Source: Anaerolineales bacterium
Lineage (GTDB): Bacteria; Chloroflexota; Anaerolineae; Anaerolineales; UBA11579
Length of the DNA: 64,000 bases
Direction: 5' to 3'
Assembly (NCBI GenBank): GCA_019637755.1
Contig: JAHBVC010000001.1
Coordinates: 496,001 to 560,000 of the forward strand
The stretch's first letter is position 1, and each line of letters starts with the position of its first letter. A program made the position numbers and the translations under genes. This document shows, piece by piece, positions 8,462-16,950 of the stretch. The notes beneath the pieces are model-generated. The model saw nothing but the letters and a program-made list of their open reading frames with translations, searched no databases and was not told the origin of the DNA.

Positions 8462-8893
8462 ATGGCCGTGCGCGATCCCGATGAGATTTTTGTCACTCCC
8501 GAGCAACTGCCCAGCGCCTGCAGCGGCGCGCTGCACCCCGAGGCGCAGCGCGGCATCGCCCTGTTCAACGCCGGCCAGTACTGGGAGGCGCACGAGGCGC
8601 TGGAAAGCGCCTGGCGCGATGAAAGCGGCCCGGCGCGCCATCTGTATAAGGGGATCTTGCAAGCTGGCGTGATGTATTTGCAGATCCAGCGCGGCAACTA
8701 TGTGGGCATGGCCAAGATGTATGAGCGCTGCAAGAAGTGGCTGCGCCCCTGGCCGCCGGTGTGCCGCGGCGTAGATGTTGAACAGTTGCGCGCCGATGTG
8801 GAAGCCGTTATGGCTGCGGCACAAAGGTTAGGGCCGCAGCAGCTAGGGAAATTTGATATGGGGTTGCTAAAGCCAGTTAGGGTACAAGCGTAG
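8462..8893 (+). CDS. DUF309 family protein
   Basis: A 143-aa protein with the DUF309 core: HPEAQRGIALFNAGQYWEAHEALE followed by a Trp, then YKGILQAGVMYLQIQRGNYVG. The family is all-helical; its biochemical role is unknown. It has its own -10 box and no leader, and converges with the cyclase-family gene, with stop codons 1 bp apart. Confidence 0.88.
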   Translation: MAVRDPDEIFVTPEQLPSACSGALHPEAQRGIALFNAGQYWEAHEALESAWRDESGPARHLYKGILQAGVMYLQIQRGNYVGMAKMYERCKKWLRPWPPVCRGVDVEQLRADVEAVMAAAQRLGPQQLGKFDMGLLKPVRVQA

Positions 8894-8894
8894 G

Positions 8895-9533
8895 CTAGAC
8901 GCCCACCAAAACGGCACGCGCCGGCGCACCGTCGGTCTTATCCAGCTTCAGCGGCAGACACCAGAAGTTATACCGCCCCTGCGCCACCTGCGAGAGATTC
9001 AGCCCTTCGACGATCACCACCCCCGCTTTGAGCAGGGCCACATGCGTGGGCTGCGGCTCGGGGAAAGGCGCCACGGAGAGGTAATCCACCCCCACCAGCT
9101 TTACGCCGCGCTTCACCAGGTATTCCGCCGCGCTGACGTCAATGCCGACATAGTTCTCATCGAAGGGTTTGTAATCGCCCTTGGCCCATTGCTTCGAATT
9201 GCGCGTACGCACCAGCACGCGCTGCGTGCGCGGCGGAATGCCCGCCGCTTCAAGATGGCTGGGCAGCACGCGCTCGACACTATCTTCCAGATGCACCACA
9301 TAGGCGCGGCCAATCAGCGTCTTCAGCGAGAGCCGCTCTACCGTGCTGCCATCTTTGATGAAGTGATAGGGGGCATCTACATGCGTGCCGGTATGCACGC
9401 CCATCTCAATGCGCGAGACGTTAGCCAGGGAGCCTTCTTCGATTTTTTGCACGCGTTGCAGGCTCACGCCGGGGTCACCCGGCCATACCGGCATGGAAGG
9501 ATGGATTGTGAGGGTTACGTCGTAGGTTCGCAT
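8895..9533 (-). CDS. Cyclase family / kynurenine-formamidase-like hydrolase
   Basis: A 212-aa protein of the metal-dependent cyclase family. The metal-binding signature HTGTHVDAPYHF is at residues 47-58, and a GVDYLSV...HVALL segment follows near residue 150. Relatives include KynB and isatin hydrolase; the substrate cannot be told from sequence. On the minus strand a TATACT ends 8 nt before the ATG and no ribosome-binding site is visible, so the mRNA is probably leaderless or nearly so. Confidence 0.87.
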   Translation of the reverse strand: MRTYDVTLTIHPSMPVWPGDPGVSLQRVQKIEEGSLANVSRIEMGVHTGTHVDAPYHFIKDGSTVERLSLKTLIGRAYVVHLEDSVERVLPSHLEAAGIPPRTQRVLVRTRNSKQWAKGDYKPFDENYVGIDVSAAEYLVKRGVKLVGVDYLSVAPFPEPQPTHVALLKAGVVIVEGLNLSQVAQGRYNFWCLPLKLDKTDGAPARAVLVGV

Positions 9534-9595
9534 CTCTGGCGAGTATATAAGAGCGGGCCAATCGCGCGCCAGCGGAATCGGCGGCGGCTATCGGC

Positions 9596-10513
9596 TTACT
9601 CGGCGGCCGCGATCTTCCAATCCACGCCCTGCAAGTATTCCAAACGTTGTGAGAAGCGCGCCGGCATGAAATGAAAGCTGCGCGGCACGGTCTCCAGCTC
9701 ACAGATGCGGTCAGCCGCCAGGTAATCCAGCCAATAGCTGGAGACCGGCAATTGCGGCGCCATGGTGTGCAGCAGCACATTCAGCAGCCGCAAATAGGAT
9801 GGGCGCACCGCCAGCAAGCGGCGCGCGTGGCCGCTGCGTTCCATCACCAATTCCACAATGCGGCGGTAGGGAATGTGCTCCGGCCCGCCAATCTCATAGG
9901 TCTGCCCGATGGTGGTGGCGTCTTGCAGGCACCAGGCCAGGCAGGTCACCAGGTCCTCTACCCAGAGCGGCTGCACCAGTGCGCCGCCATCACCCGGAAT
10001 GGGGAAGACGCGTGGCACGCGCGCCAGCAACTGCGCCAGGCGCACGGTGAAGTGATCGCCCGGGCCATAGACCAACCCACTGCGCAGAATGGTTGCCTGC
10101 AGCGAGCTCTGGCGGATGAATTCCTCGGCGATGCCTTTGGTTTTTAGCACCGGGTAAGCCGCGGCGCGATCCGCGTCCAGATGGCTGAGGTATACCAGCC
10201 GCGTCACGCCGGCATCGGCGGCGGTTTGCAGCAAGGTGCGCGTGCCGTCGATATCGGTGGCGCGCAAATCGTCCTCCGGGTCAGCCCAGTCAATGCCCGC
10301 CAGGTGGAACACGGTATCCACGCCCACCAGCGCGGCGCGCAGCCCGCGTGCATCCGCCAGGCTGCTCAGCGCCGCCTGCACGGCCACGCCGCGCGGCAAC
10401 TGCGGGGTATGGCGTGAGGGGCGGATCAGCGTGCGCACCTGATGGCCTTCGGCCACCAAGCGCTGGATCAAGCGTTGGCCGATGAATCCGGGGCCGCCGG
10501 TGACCAAGATCAT
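9596..10513 (-). CDS. NAD(P)-dependent epimerase/NmrA-like protein
   Basis: A 305-aa Rossmann-fold protein with the loop TGGPGFIG at residues 5-12, VFHLAGIDW near residue 70 and YLSHLDAD at about 117, where classic SDR enzymes carry the catalytic Ser. The expected YxxxK appears only as YPVLKTKG, so it belongs to the atypical/extended SDR group (complex I NDUFA9-like or NmrA-like). Such proteins can be oxidoreductases or only bind nucleotide; the substrate is unknown. It lies 62 bp upstream of the cyclase gene on the same strand. Confidence 0.82.
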   Translation of the reverse strand: MILVTGGPGFIGQRLIQRLVAEGHQVRTLIRPSRHTPQLPRGVAVQAALSSLADARGLRAALVGVDTVFHLAGIDWADPEDDLRATDIDGTRTLLQTAADAGVTRLVYLSHLDADRAAAYPVLKTKGIAEEFIRQSSLQATILRSGLVYGPGDHFTVRLAQLLARVPRVFPIPGDGGALVQPLWVEDLVTCLAWCLQDATTIGQTYEIGGPEHIPYRRIVELVMERSGHARRLLAVRPSYLRLLNVLLHTMAPQLPVSSYWLDYLAADRICELETVPRSFHFMPARFSQRLEYLQGVDWKIAAAE

Positions 10514-10613
10514 GCAGCGTTTTTACCATATTGGTGCAACCAAGAGCGGTTAAACTTGTTAACAATACATTGCCTGTTGCTTTAACTCCTTTTAAAGGCC
10601 AAGACGTACGCTT

Positions 10614-11267
10614 ATGCCGAAGATGCAAACCGCCACCACCATTGACCGAGCTTCTGGCAACCCGCTATGGGTCCTGGCCAAAGTGATCTCCGTAGTGACC
10701 AGCCCGGCTGTGCTCAGCTTTGCCAGCATGTACCTGATGGGCGCCCAGATCAACGATGCGCGCTTCTGGCCCTGGGCGATCGCCTATGCCAGCTTTGGTT
10801 TCGTGCTGCCGCTGTTGTATCTGATCTATCTGATGCGCAAGGGTGAGGTCAGCGATTTCCACATGAAGGAACGCCGTGAACGCATCAAGCCGATGGCGTT
10901 TATCTTCATCGTGTTCAGCCTGGCCAGCCTGGTCTTCTACCTGCTGGATGTGCCGTATGTGATGCAAGTCTTCACCTACGTCGGCGCGCTGCAAGGGTTG
11001 CTGATGTTGCTGATCACGCTGAAGTGGAAGATCAGCGGCCACGGCGCCGGCATTGCGGCCTTCACCCTGTTGCTGTGGGGCTTGTTCGGCCCGGCCGCCG
11101 CGCCCTTCTTCCTGCTGATCCCGCTGGTGCTGTGGGCACGCGTCTACACCGACCGGCATGATCTGCCGCAGACGATCATCGGCGCATTGGCCGGCTTTGC
11201 CTTCATGGCTACCGCCCTGGCGCTCATCGCCGCCCGCTGCCCGGGGGCCGGCCTGGCCTGCTTCTAG
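10614..11267 (+). CDS. PAP2-like membrane phosphatase
   Basis: A 217-aa protein with about six membrane helices. The three PAP2 motifs can be picked out: KERRERIKP at 85-93, SGHG at 141-144 and RVYTDRH at 176-182 (catalytic His143 and His182 expected). PAP2 proteins dephosphorylate lipid phosphates such as phosphatidate or undecaprenyl pyrophosphate in the membrane; which one is not clear. Motif 1 is a loose match to the family pattern KxxxxxxRP. The gene stands alone. Confidence 0.72.
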   Translation: MPKMQTATTIDRASGNPLWVLAKVISVVTSPAVLSFASMYLMGAQINDARFWPWAIAYASFGFVLPLLYLIYLMRKGEVSDFHMKERRERIKPMAFIFIVFSLASLVFYLLDVPYVMQVFTYVGALQGLLMLLITLKWKISGHGAGIAAFTLLLWGLFGPAAAPFFLLIPLVLWARVYTDRHDLPQTIIGALAGFAFMATALALIAARCPGAGLACF

Positions 11268-11344
11268 GCCACCTAACGCGAGGTTCACCCACTTCGTCTT
11301 GCTAACCCAAGCCGAATTGGCACATCTCTTGCATCTATGCCAGC

Positions 11345-12682
11345 ATGATGCTGGACATAACGGTGCAAGAGAACTCTTTTAAAGGCGCAGGCGTATTGAG
11401 CCGCCTGGGGGTGCATTACTTCCCCGATGGCGAGCACTATCACCTGGCCGATACGCTGACCTGGCTGCCCAAGCTGCAAGCCATGGGCGCCCATTGGGTG
11501 ATACTGCAGGCCAACGCCGAACGTGCCATCCCCGAAGACTTCATTCGCAGCCTGACCGCCACAGGCATCCAACCCATCCTGCATTTTCAGCTAGCGCTCA
11601 CCGACGACACCTCCGCCGAAACACTGCAGGGACTGTTTGATGCCTACGCCAAATGGGGCGTGCGCTATGTGGTGCTGTTTGATAAGCCCAATCTGCGCAG
11701 CCAGTGGCCCGCCAGCGGCTGGACCCAGCGCGGTTTGGTGCCGCGCTTCATGGAGCTGTTTACGCCGCTGGCCAAGGCGGCCATCGAAGCCGGATTAACC
11801 CCGGTGTTTCCGCCGCTGGAACCCGGCGGGGATTATTGGGATACCGCCTTCCTGCGCGGCGCACTGGAAACATTGGATCAGGCCGGCGAGGAAGTCTTGC
11901 TCGATCATCTGGCGCTGGGCGCGTATGCCTGGCTGGGCGACAAAGCGCTCACCTGGGGCGAGGGCGGCCCGGAACGCTGGCCCGCCACCTTGCCCTACTC
12001 CACCCCCGAAAACAGCCAGGATCAACGCGGCTTTCGTATCTTCGATTGGTACAACGCGGTCAGCCTGGCGGCCATCGGCCGCAGCCTGCCCACCATCCTG
12101 GTGGCCACCGGCTGCGCCGCCACGGGTGAAGGCGATACCGCGCGCATGCAAGAGCTACTCGTGACCCTGAAGCAGGCCGAGCTGCCCAGCAACGTGCTGG
12201 CCGCCGGCCTGTGGCTGCTGGCGGCTGAGGATGAGCATCCCGCCGCGGGCCAGGCCTGGTTCAGCGCCGAAGGCACGCCGCGCCCCCTGGCCGAGCAATT
12301 ACTGGAGCCCGGGCGCCTGGCGGCGCACAGCTTCGCCCGCCCGGCAGATCCTGGCGAGGCGCAGGAAGACCTGCAAGGGGCAGCCCGCGCCCACAGCCTG
12401 CCTGAGGCCGCCGTGTGGTCGCCCAGCGAATTTGCCCCAAGCGCAAATGGCAAAGCCATTCGCCATTACCTCTTGTTGCCCGATGCCCATTGGCCGCTGC
12501 AAGCGGCCGCGAGCTTCGTGGCCGCGCACCAACCCACCATCGGCTATGTGTTGGCCGAGGCCGTACTGGCACAGCGTGTCACGCTGGCCGGCGGGCTGGA
12601 AGCCTTTGCCGATAGCACCTTACGCCAATTGATCCAAGCTGGCTGCCAGGTAGATCACCTGGCCAACGTAAGCCAGGAATAG
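11345..12682 (+). CDS. Unknown protein, TIM-barrel-like, upstream of ftsZ
   Basis: A 445-aa soluble protein. Alternating segments such as LQAMGAHWVILQANAE, GIQPILHFQLALTD, KWGVRYVVLFDKPN and AGLTPVFPPLEPGGDYWD resemble the strands and helices of a glycosidase-type TIM barrel (residues about 15-320). The last 110 residues form a separate domain. No clear pair of catalytic acids is evident. It ends 8 bp before ftsZ, so the two are probably co-transcribed. ATG 11345 or ATG 11348 may be the start. Confidence 0.6.
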   Translation: MMLDITVQENSFKGAGVLSRLGVHYFPDGEHYHLADTLTWLPKLQAMGAHWVILQANAERAIPEDFIRSLTATGIQPILHFQLALTDDTSAETLQGLFDAYAKWGVRYVVLFDKPNLRSQWPASGWTQRGLVPRFMELFTPLAKAAIEAGLTPVFPPLEPGGDYWDTAFLRGALETLDQAGEEVLLDHLALGAYAWLGDKALTWGEGGPERWPATLPYSTPENSQDQRGFRIFDWYNAVSLAAIGRSLPTILVATGCAATGEGDTARMQELLVTLKQAELPSNVLAAGLWLLAAEDEHPAAGQAWFSAEGTPRPLAEQLLEPGRLAAHSFARPADPGEAQEDLQGAARAHSLPEAAVWSPSEFAPSANGKAIRHYLLLPDAHWPLQAAASFVAAHQPTIGYVLAEAVLAQRVTLAGGLEAFADSTLRQLIQAGCQVDHLANVSQE

Positions 12683-12690
12683 GAGCCACC

Positions 12691-14049
12691 ATGCAAGCAA
12701 TCTTCACCCAGGAAACCCAACCAACCCCGCGGCCAGATGCAGCGATGCACGCTGAACAGCCACAGACCGAACGCTCGCAAAGCGAACGCACGGCCAGCGT
12801 GCATGGCCCCGTCATCAAGGTGCTTGGCCTGGGTGGCGGTGGCGGCAACGCAGTTGACCGCATGATCGAGCTGGGCCTGGAGAACATTGAGTTCATTGCC
12901 GCCAACACCGATTACCAGGTGCTGCAAAACAGCCTGGCCCCCACCAAGGTGCAGCTCGGCCCGCAGCTCACCCGCGGCCTGGGCGCCGGCGGCGATCCTG
13001 AGGTTGGCCGCCAGGCCGCCCTCGAGAGCCGCAAAGAGTTGCAGGCCGCGCTGGAAGGCGCCGATATGGTCTTCCTCACCGCGGGCATGGGCGGCGGCAC
13101 CGGTACCGGCTCAATTGGCATTGCCGGTGAGGTGGCGCGCGAACTGGGCGCGGTAACCATTGCGGTGGTAACCATGCCGTTTAGCTTTGAAATGGGCCGC
13201 CGGCTCAAGAACGCTCAGGAAGGGCTGGGCTGGCTGCAACCGAATACAGATACGCTGATCGCGATCCCCAACGACCGCCTGCTGTACATCGCGCCCCAAG
13301 ACATCCCCTTGGAGATGGCGTTCCGCATGGCTGATGATGTGTTGCACCAATCGGTGCAGGGCATTGCCGAGCTGGTGACCCAGCCCGGGCTGATCAACGT
13401 AGATTTTGCCCACGTGCGCAACATGATGTTGAAAGGCGGTGGCGCGTTGATGGCCATCGGCCACGGCAACGGTGAGGGCAAGGCGGTTAGCGCCGTGCAA
13501 CAGGCCCTCAACCATCCCCTGTTGGAGAGCATCTCGCTCAAAGACGCTTCAGGCGTGATCGCTAACTTCAGCGGCGGAGATGATCTGAGCCTGTTTGAAG
13601 TCGGTGAGGCGCTAGGCTACCTGCGCGAGCTGGTGAACGAAGATGTGGAAGTGGTCATGGGCGTCTCGCATGACGAACGCCTGAACGAGCGCACCCAGGT
13701 GATCCTGGTGGTGACCGGTATCGGTGCCAAGAGCCTGGCCGACGTGCTGCCCGGCGCCGAACGCCTGCAGCCGTTGGCGCTGGGCGCCACGGCCGCACAG
13801 CGCGCCCCAGCCGTGGTGGCCGCCCCCGCGCTGGCCATGGCCGCAGCAGGCACCCCGGCCGGCGCGGAGATGCCCGTCGAGAACGAGCCGAGTGAAACCG
13901 CCTTCCAGGCTGGCTTGCAAATGCAGCCAGTGCAGGCGGAGATGGTGGCCGAGAGCATGCCCGCCATGCCGGTGGATGTGCTCAATGATCTTGACGTGCC
14001 GGCCTTCATGCGCAAGCGTGCCCGTTTCAACCTGCGCGTAGGCGAATAA
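12691..14049 (+). CDS. ftsZ: Cell-division GTPase FtsZ
   Basis: Bacterial tubulin that forms the division ring. 452 aa, longer than typical because of a 40-residue polar N-terminal extension. The GTP signature GGGTGTG is at 134-140. The catalytic T7 loop reads GLINVDFAHV (residues 233-242): Asn236 and Asp238 are kept, but position 241, normally Asp (E. coli Asp212), is His. A variable linker (about 365-430) leads to the C-terminal peptide DVPAFMRKR, the docking site for membrane anchors. It has an AGGAG site and lies outside any dcw cluster here. Confidence 0.93.
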   Translation: MQAIFTQETQPTPRPDAAMHAEQPQTERSQSERTASVHGPVIKVLGLGGGGGNAVDRMIELGLENIEFIAANTDYQVLQNSLAPTKVQLGPQLTRGLGAGGDPEVGRQAALESRKELQAALEGADMVFLTAGMGGGTGTGSIGIAGEVARELGAVTIAVVTMPFSFEMGRRLKNAQEGLGWLQPNTDTLIAIPNDRLLYIAPQDIPLEMAFRMADDVLHQSVQGIAELVTQPGLINVDFAHVRNMMLKGGGALMAIGHGNGEGKAVSAVQQALNHPLLESISLKDASGVIANFSGGDDLSLFEVGEALGYLRELVNEDVEVVMGVSHDERLNERTQVILVVTGIGAKSLADVLPGAERLQPLALGATAAQRAPAVVAAPALAMAAAGTPAGAEMPVENEPSETAFQAGLQMQPVQAEMVAESMPAMPVDVLNDLDVPAFMRKRARFNLRVGE

Positions 14050-14059
14050 GGAGCCCGCT

Positions 14060-14293
14060 ATGGATGCTCGCATCGTTGGCGTGATTGCCAAGCAAATCCA
14101 CCACCAGTTCCCTGAACTGGCGGGTGAACCCCCCAGTGTGCGCGCCCAGGCAGGTGCCAAAGGCCCTGCCGGCGCGACCTACTTGCTGACCTTTAAAGGG
14201 CGGCCGGTAGCGCAGGGGCCCAACCTGGCGCCTACGGTTCGCGTGGTGGCGGATTCCCAGGGCCACATCCTCAAGGTTACGACTTCACGGTAG
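14060..14293 (+). CDS. Small unknown protein after ftsZ
   Basis: A 77-aa soluble protein with an AAGGAG site 10 bp after the ftsZ stop. The second half looks like a small beta sheet (TYLLTFKGRP...TVRVVADSQGHILKVTTSR). No family is recognised. Tight linkage suggests co-expression with FtsZ. Confidence 0.68.
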   Translation: MDARIVGVIAKQIHHQFPELAGEPPSVRAQAGAKGPAGATYLLTFKGRPVAQGPNLAPTVRVVADSQGHILKVTTSR

Positions 14294-14298
14294 CGCAG

Positions 14299-14586
14299 AT
14301 GGCAACCCAAGTCGCTGATTGGTTGGCTCTCAAAGCATGGCAATTTGCGGTGCGCGCGCTTAGCCTGGTACGCCCCTTGGGCGCCAGCACACGGCGTGCT
14401 GCCCAACGGCTGCGCAGTCAGCCACTGCACGCTGCCCACAGCAGTGAGGCGGCCACTGCCGGCCCAGTACCCGTGAGCAGCCGCCAACCGGCGTGGCAGC
14501 GCGTGCTAGACAATTGGACGCTGGTAGCGGGCTGCGGCTGGCTACTGGGTCTGTGGTTGGGCATGTGGATCGCAGGTGTGTGGTGA
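14299..14586 (+). CDS. Small single-pass membrane protein after ftsZ
   Basis: A 95-aa protein with a basic, Arg-rich N-terminal 50 residues and one C-terminal membrane helix (about residues 73-94, LVAGCGWLLGLWLGMWIAGVW). It starts 5 bp after the previous gene and overlaps the next gene by 4 bp (GTGA), so it lies inside the ftsZ operon. Function unknown; a tail-anchored cytoplasmic protein near FtsZ could tether division proteins to the membrane (inference). Confidence 0.62.
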   Translation: MATQVADWLALKAWQFAVRALSLVRPLGASTRRAAQRLRSQPLHAAHSSEAATAGPVPVSSRQPAWQRVLDNWTLVAGCGWLLGLWLGMWIAGVW

Positions 14587-15248
14587 GTACCCCAGGGCGC
14601 ATTTCCACCCGCATGGTGTTTAGCGCCTTCCTGGTGCTGGGCGCGCTTTCGGGCTTCTTTCTGGGCAATCTGCGCAGTGTGCGCGCGGCTGAAGTGTTGA
14701 GCGCCAAAACCCCGGCTCAGACCACTAGCCTGATCGTAGTAGTCGATGACTTGAGCGCGGTCGCTCCGATTGTGCAAGCTGCCTGGCTGCTAAAACACAG
14801 CCCCCAAGGTGAGGCGGCCTGGCAACCAGTGTATCCGGCGCCATTGGCCAGCCAAAGCGCTTACGCCCTGCCCCACGAGGCGATTTACTGGGATGCCAAT
14901 CAACACAGCAGCTTGGGCGGGCTGGCCACCTTGGCGCCGCTGCAACAGGCCGCACTGGCGTTTGATGAAAGCCTGGTGATCGACGAAATAGGCCTGGGCA
15001 CGCTATTGGGCACCGCGCTGGCGCTGCCTAGCACGGCCGCCGAGCCCCAGGCCGCCCTGCAAGCCCAGGTGCAAGTGCTGCAAAGCCTGTGCGCCGCCAG
15101 CTGGCACAACGAACAGTTGGATCAATTTGTGGGCTTGATGCCCGAACACCTGCGCAGCTCGCTGAATGTCTTCGCCTGGATCACGCGCTGGGACCGTTGG
15201 GTGGCCGATGGCCAACCCATCCAATGCCGCCACCCCTGGGCCAGCTAG
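14583..15248 (+). CDS. Exported protein of unknown function, ftsZ operon
   Basis: A 221-aa protein read from the GTG inside the GTGA overlap. Residues about 10-35 form a membrane/signal segment (MVFSAFLVLGALSGFFLGNL, cut possible after VRA). The mature part begins with LIVVVDDLSAVAPIVQAAWLL, reminiscent of the first strand of LytR-CpsA-Psr proteins, but the Arg and Asp residues of that family are not evident, so this is only a weak resemblance. Last gene of the ftsZ operon, converging on the 74-aa gene. Confidence 0.6.
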   Translation: MSTPGRISTRMVFSAFLVLGALSGFFLGNLRSVRAAEVLSAKTPAQTTSLIVVVDDLSAVAPIVQAAWLLKHSPQGEAAWQPVYPAPLASQSAYALPHEAIYWDANQHSSLGGLATLAPLQQAALAFDESLVIDEIGLGTLLGTALALPSTAAEPQAALQAQVQVLQSLCAASWHNEQLDQFVGLMPEHLRSSLNVFAWITRWDRWVADGQPIQCRHPWAS

Positions 15249-15249
15249 C

Positions 15250-15474
15250 TTAGGCCGCCTCGGTGGAGGCGGCGCCCCCGAGGGCACTCAAACGCATATA
15301 GTCACGATAAGCCTGCAGCGCCTGGTTCACCAGGCTACTGCGCTGGGCGCGCTGGCGATAATCGCCCCGCGGGCCGCGTGCATCCGCCAGGCGCACCACC
15401 GCGGTGGCCAGGCTTTGCGTGGTTTGCTGCACCGCGGCATCCAATAACTCCTGAGAGTGCAAATGTGTGTCCAT
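15250..15474 (-). CDS. 74-aa protein under a palindrome-controlled promoter
   Basis: Small soluble, probably all-helical protein (SQELLDAAVQQTTQSLATAV, then SLVNQALQAYRDYMRL). No known family is recognised and no membrane helix is present. It has a strong GAGGTGA site 4 nt before the ATG and its own consensus promoter in a 45-bp gap after the MBL-rhodanese gene. The stop lies next to the end of the ftsZ operon on the other strand. The operator suggests damage-induced or ligand-induced expression. Confidence 0.65.
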   Translation of the reverse strand: MDTHLHSQELLDAAVQQTTQSLATAVVRLADARGPRGDYRQRAQRSSLVNQALQAYRDYMRLSALGGAASTEAA

Positions 15475-15494
15475 ACGGTCACCTCACTGCACCC

Positions 15495-15523
15495 AGTATA
15501 TAGAACGTGCGTTCTAGTGTCAA
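15495..15523 (-). promoter_or_regulatory. Consensus promoter with SOS-box/TetR-like operator in spacer
   Basis: On the minus strand TTGACA (15523-15518) and TATACT (15500-15495) are 17 bp apart. The spacer is almost entirely the palindrome TAGAACG-CA-CGTTCTA (15516-15501), with perfect 7-bp arms. It matches the Gram-positive LexA core GAACRNNYGTTC and also the style of TetR-family operators. A protein bound here would block RNA polymerase. The -35 box includes the stop codon of the upstream gene. Confidence 0.75.
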
Positions 15524-16950
15524 GCACCTGAACGCAGCGAATCCTGCTCCAGGCTATAGCCGGCCAGCAACCAGGCCTCAATGCCCTCGTCAAGGGCGAG
15601 CAAGTTAGTGAAGCCCTTGCGTTCCAACAGAGAAATGGCGATGGTGGAGCGCGTGCCGGCCTTGCAATGCACCAGCAAGGCCTCCTGCGGTGCGCCTACC
15701 TGCTCCGCCTGCGTATCTGGCAGCAAGCCTGCTTCCACTAGTTTGGCGCCAGGCAGGCGGCCGCCCGCCCATTCGTGCGACTGGCGAACATCCAGGATCG
15801 GCGGCGATTGCTTGGCGTCGATCCACTCTTTCAGCGTGCGCGCCGAGACCGTCTCCACCTTGCTGAGCGCCAAGCCCGCCTCGTCCCAGGCGCGCATGCC
15901 GCCTTCCAGGTAGCCGGCAATCTGGTCATAGCCCACTCGGATCAATTGCAGCACCGCCTCGTTGAGCTCGGCGGGCGCGTCGGCCACCAAGACGATGGGC
16001 GCATCCGGCGGCACCACCCAGCCCGCCCAGGTGCTGAGCGGCGCGAACACAGGGATGCCGAACGCCTGGGGGATATGCCCGGAGAGGAAGCGCTCCGCAT
16101 CGCGCACATCCAGCACGATCGCCCCGGCCTCCACGGCGGCTTGCAGGGCCGCCGGGCTGAGGCCGGGCGGCTGCGGAATACTGGGCAACACGGGCGGCCC
16201 CTGGCGGTTCACCGCCGGCAGGCGCTTATAGTACTCAGGAAAGCCCAGGCCCGCGGTGGCGGCGCGTACGAATTCTTCTTCATCCTTGATCTGGAAGAAG
16301 GGATTGGTCTGGCGCTCTTTGCCTATGGTGGAGCTCCGCTCGCCGCCGGCAGCGGTATTGCAGAAGGAGCCCGCGCCGTGCGTGGGATATACCGGCAACT
16401 CATCCGGCAGCGTGGCAAATTTTTGCATGGTAGCAAACAAGGCGCGCGCCAGCGGCACGGTGTTTTCGTCGCCATGCAGATCCGTGCGGCCGGTGCCGCC
16501 TACGATCAGCGAACCGTCGCTGAACAGGGCCAGCGGCGTGCTATCGCCTTGGGCACGGGCAATAAAGCTGATGTGTTCGCGGCTGTGGCCCGGGCTGCTG
16601 ACGACGTGCAGCTCCAGCTGGCCTAGGGCGAGCACATCACCATCCTGCAGGGTACGATGCGGGAATTGGCTGTTGCCGGCGGCGCTGGCGCCAATCTGGT
16701 ACCCGCTGGCCGGGTCGGCGGCGCGCAGTGCCGCGCCGAGCTGGTGCACGCCGGAGATGAAATCGGCGTGCAAGTGGGTTTCCAGGCCATAGACAATGCG
16801 GTAGCCATGTTCTTGCGCGGCGCGCACAAACTTTTCAACGTCTCGCTCCGGGTCAATCACCACCGCCTGTTTGCTGGCCGGGTCGGCCACCAGGTACATG
16901 GAGTTGCCCAGGGTTTGATTGACAAAGGGGATGATGTGGATTTGGCTCAT
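15520..16950 (-). CDS. MBL-fold persulfide dioxygenase-like protein with two rhodanese domains
   Basis: 476 aa. The N-terminal metallo-beta-lactamase domain has the metal motif THLHAD (His59, His61, Asp63) and PGHSREH, as in ETHE1-like persulfide dioxygenases. Two rhodanese-like domains follow. The first, around residues 275-365, has no cysteine at its loop (VLVADAPAE); the second has the active-site loop CKAGTRS with Cys429. A role in oxidising or transferring sulfane sulfur is likely. A weak TATAGG box lies 7 nt before the ATG; no clear ribosome-binding site. Confidence 0.87.
   Translation of the reverse strand: MSQIHIIPFVNQTLGNSMYLVADPASKQAVVIDPERDVEKFVRAAQEHGYRIVYGLETHLHADFISGVHQLGAALRAADPASGYQIGASAAGNSQFPHRTLQDGDVLALGQLELHVVSSPGHSREHISFIARAQGDSTPLALFSDGSLIVGGTGRTDLHGDENTVPLARALFATMQKFATLPDELPVYPTHGAGSFCNTAAGGERSSTIGKERQTNPFFQIKDEEEFVRAATAGLGFPEYYKRLPAVNRQGPPVLPSIPQPPGLSPAALQAAVEAGAIVLDVRDAERFLSGHIPQAFGIPVFAPLSTWAGWVVPPDAPIVLVADAPAELNEAVLQLIRVGYDQIAGYLEGGMRAWDEAGLALSKVETVSARTLKEWIDAKQSPPILDVRQSHEWAGGRLPGAKLVEAGLLPDTQAEQVGAPQEALLVHCKAGTRSTIAISLLERKGFTNLLALDEGIEAWLLAGYSLEQDSLRSGA

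Noticed and set aside
14583-15248. LytR-CpsA-Psr (LCP) phosphotransferase
   Set aside because: Only the first strand resembles LCP; the conserved Arg and Asp residues of the active site cannot be found.
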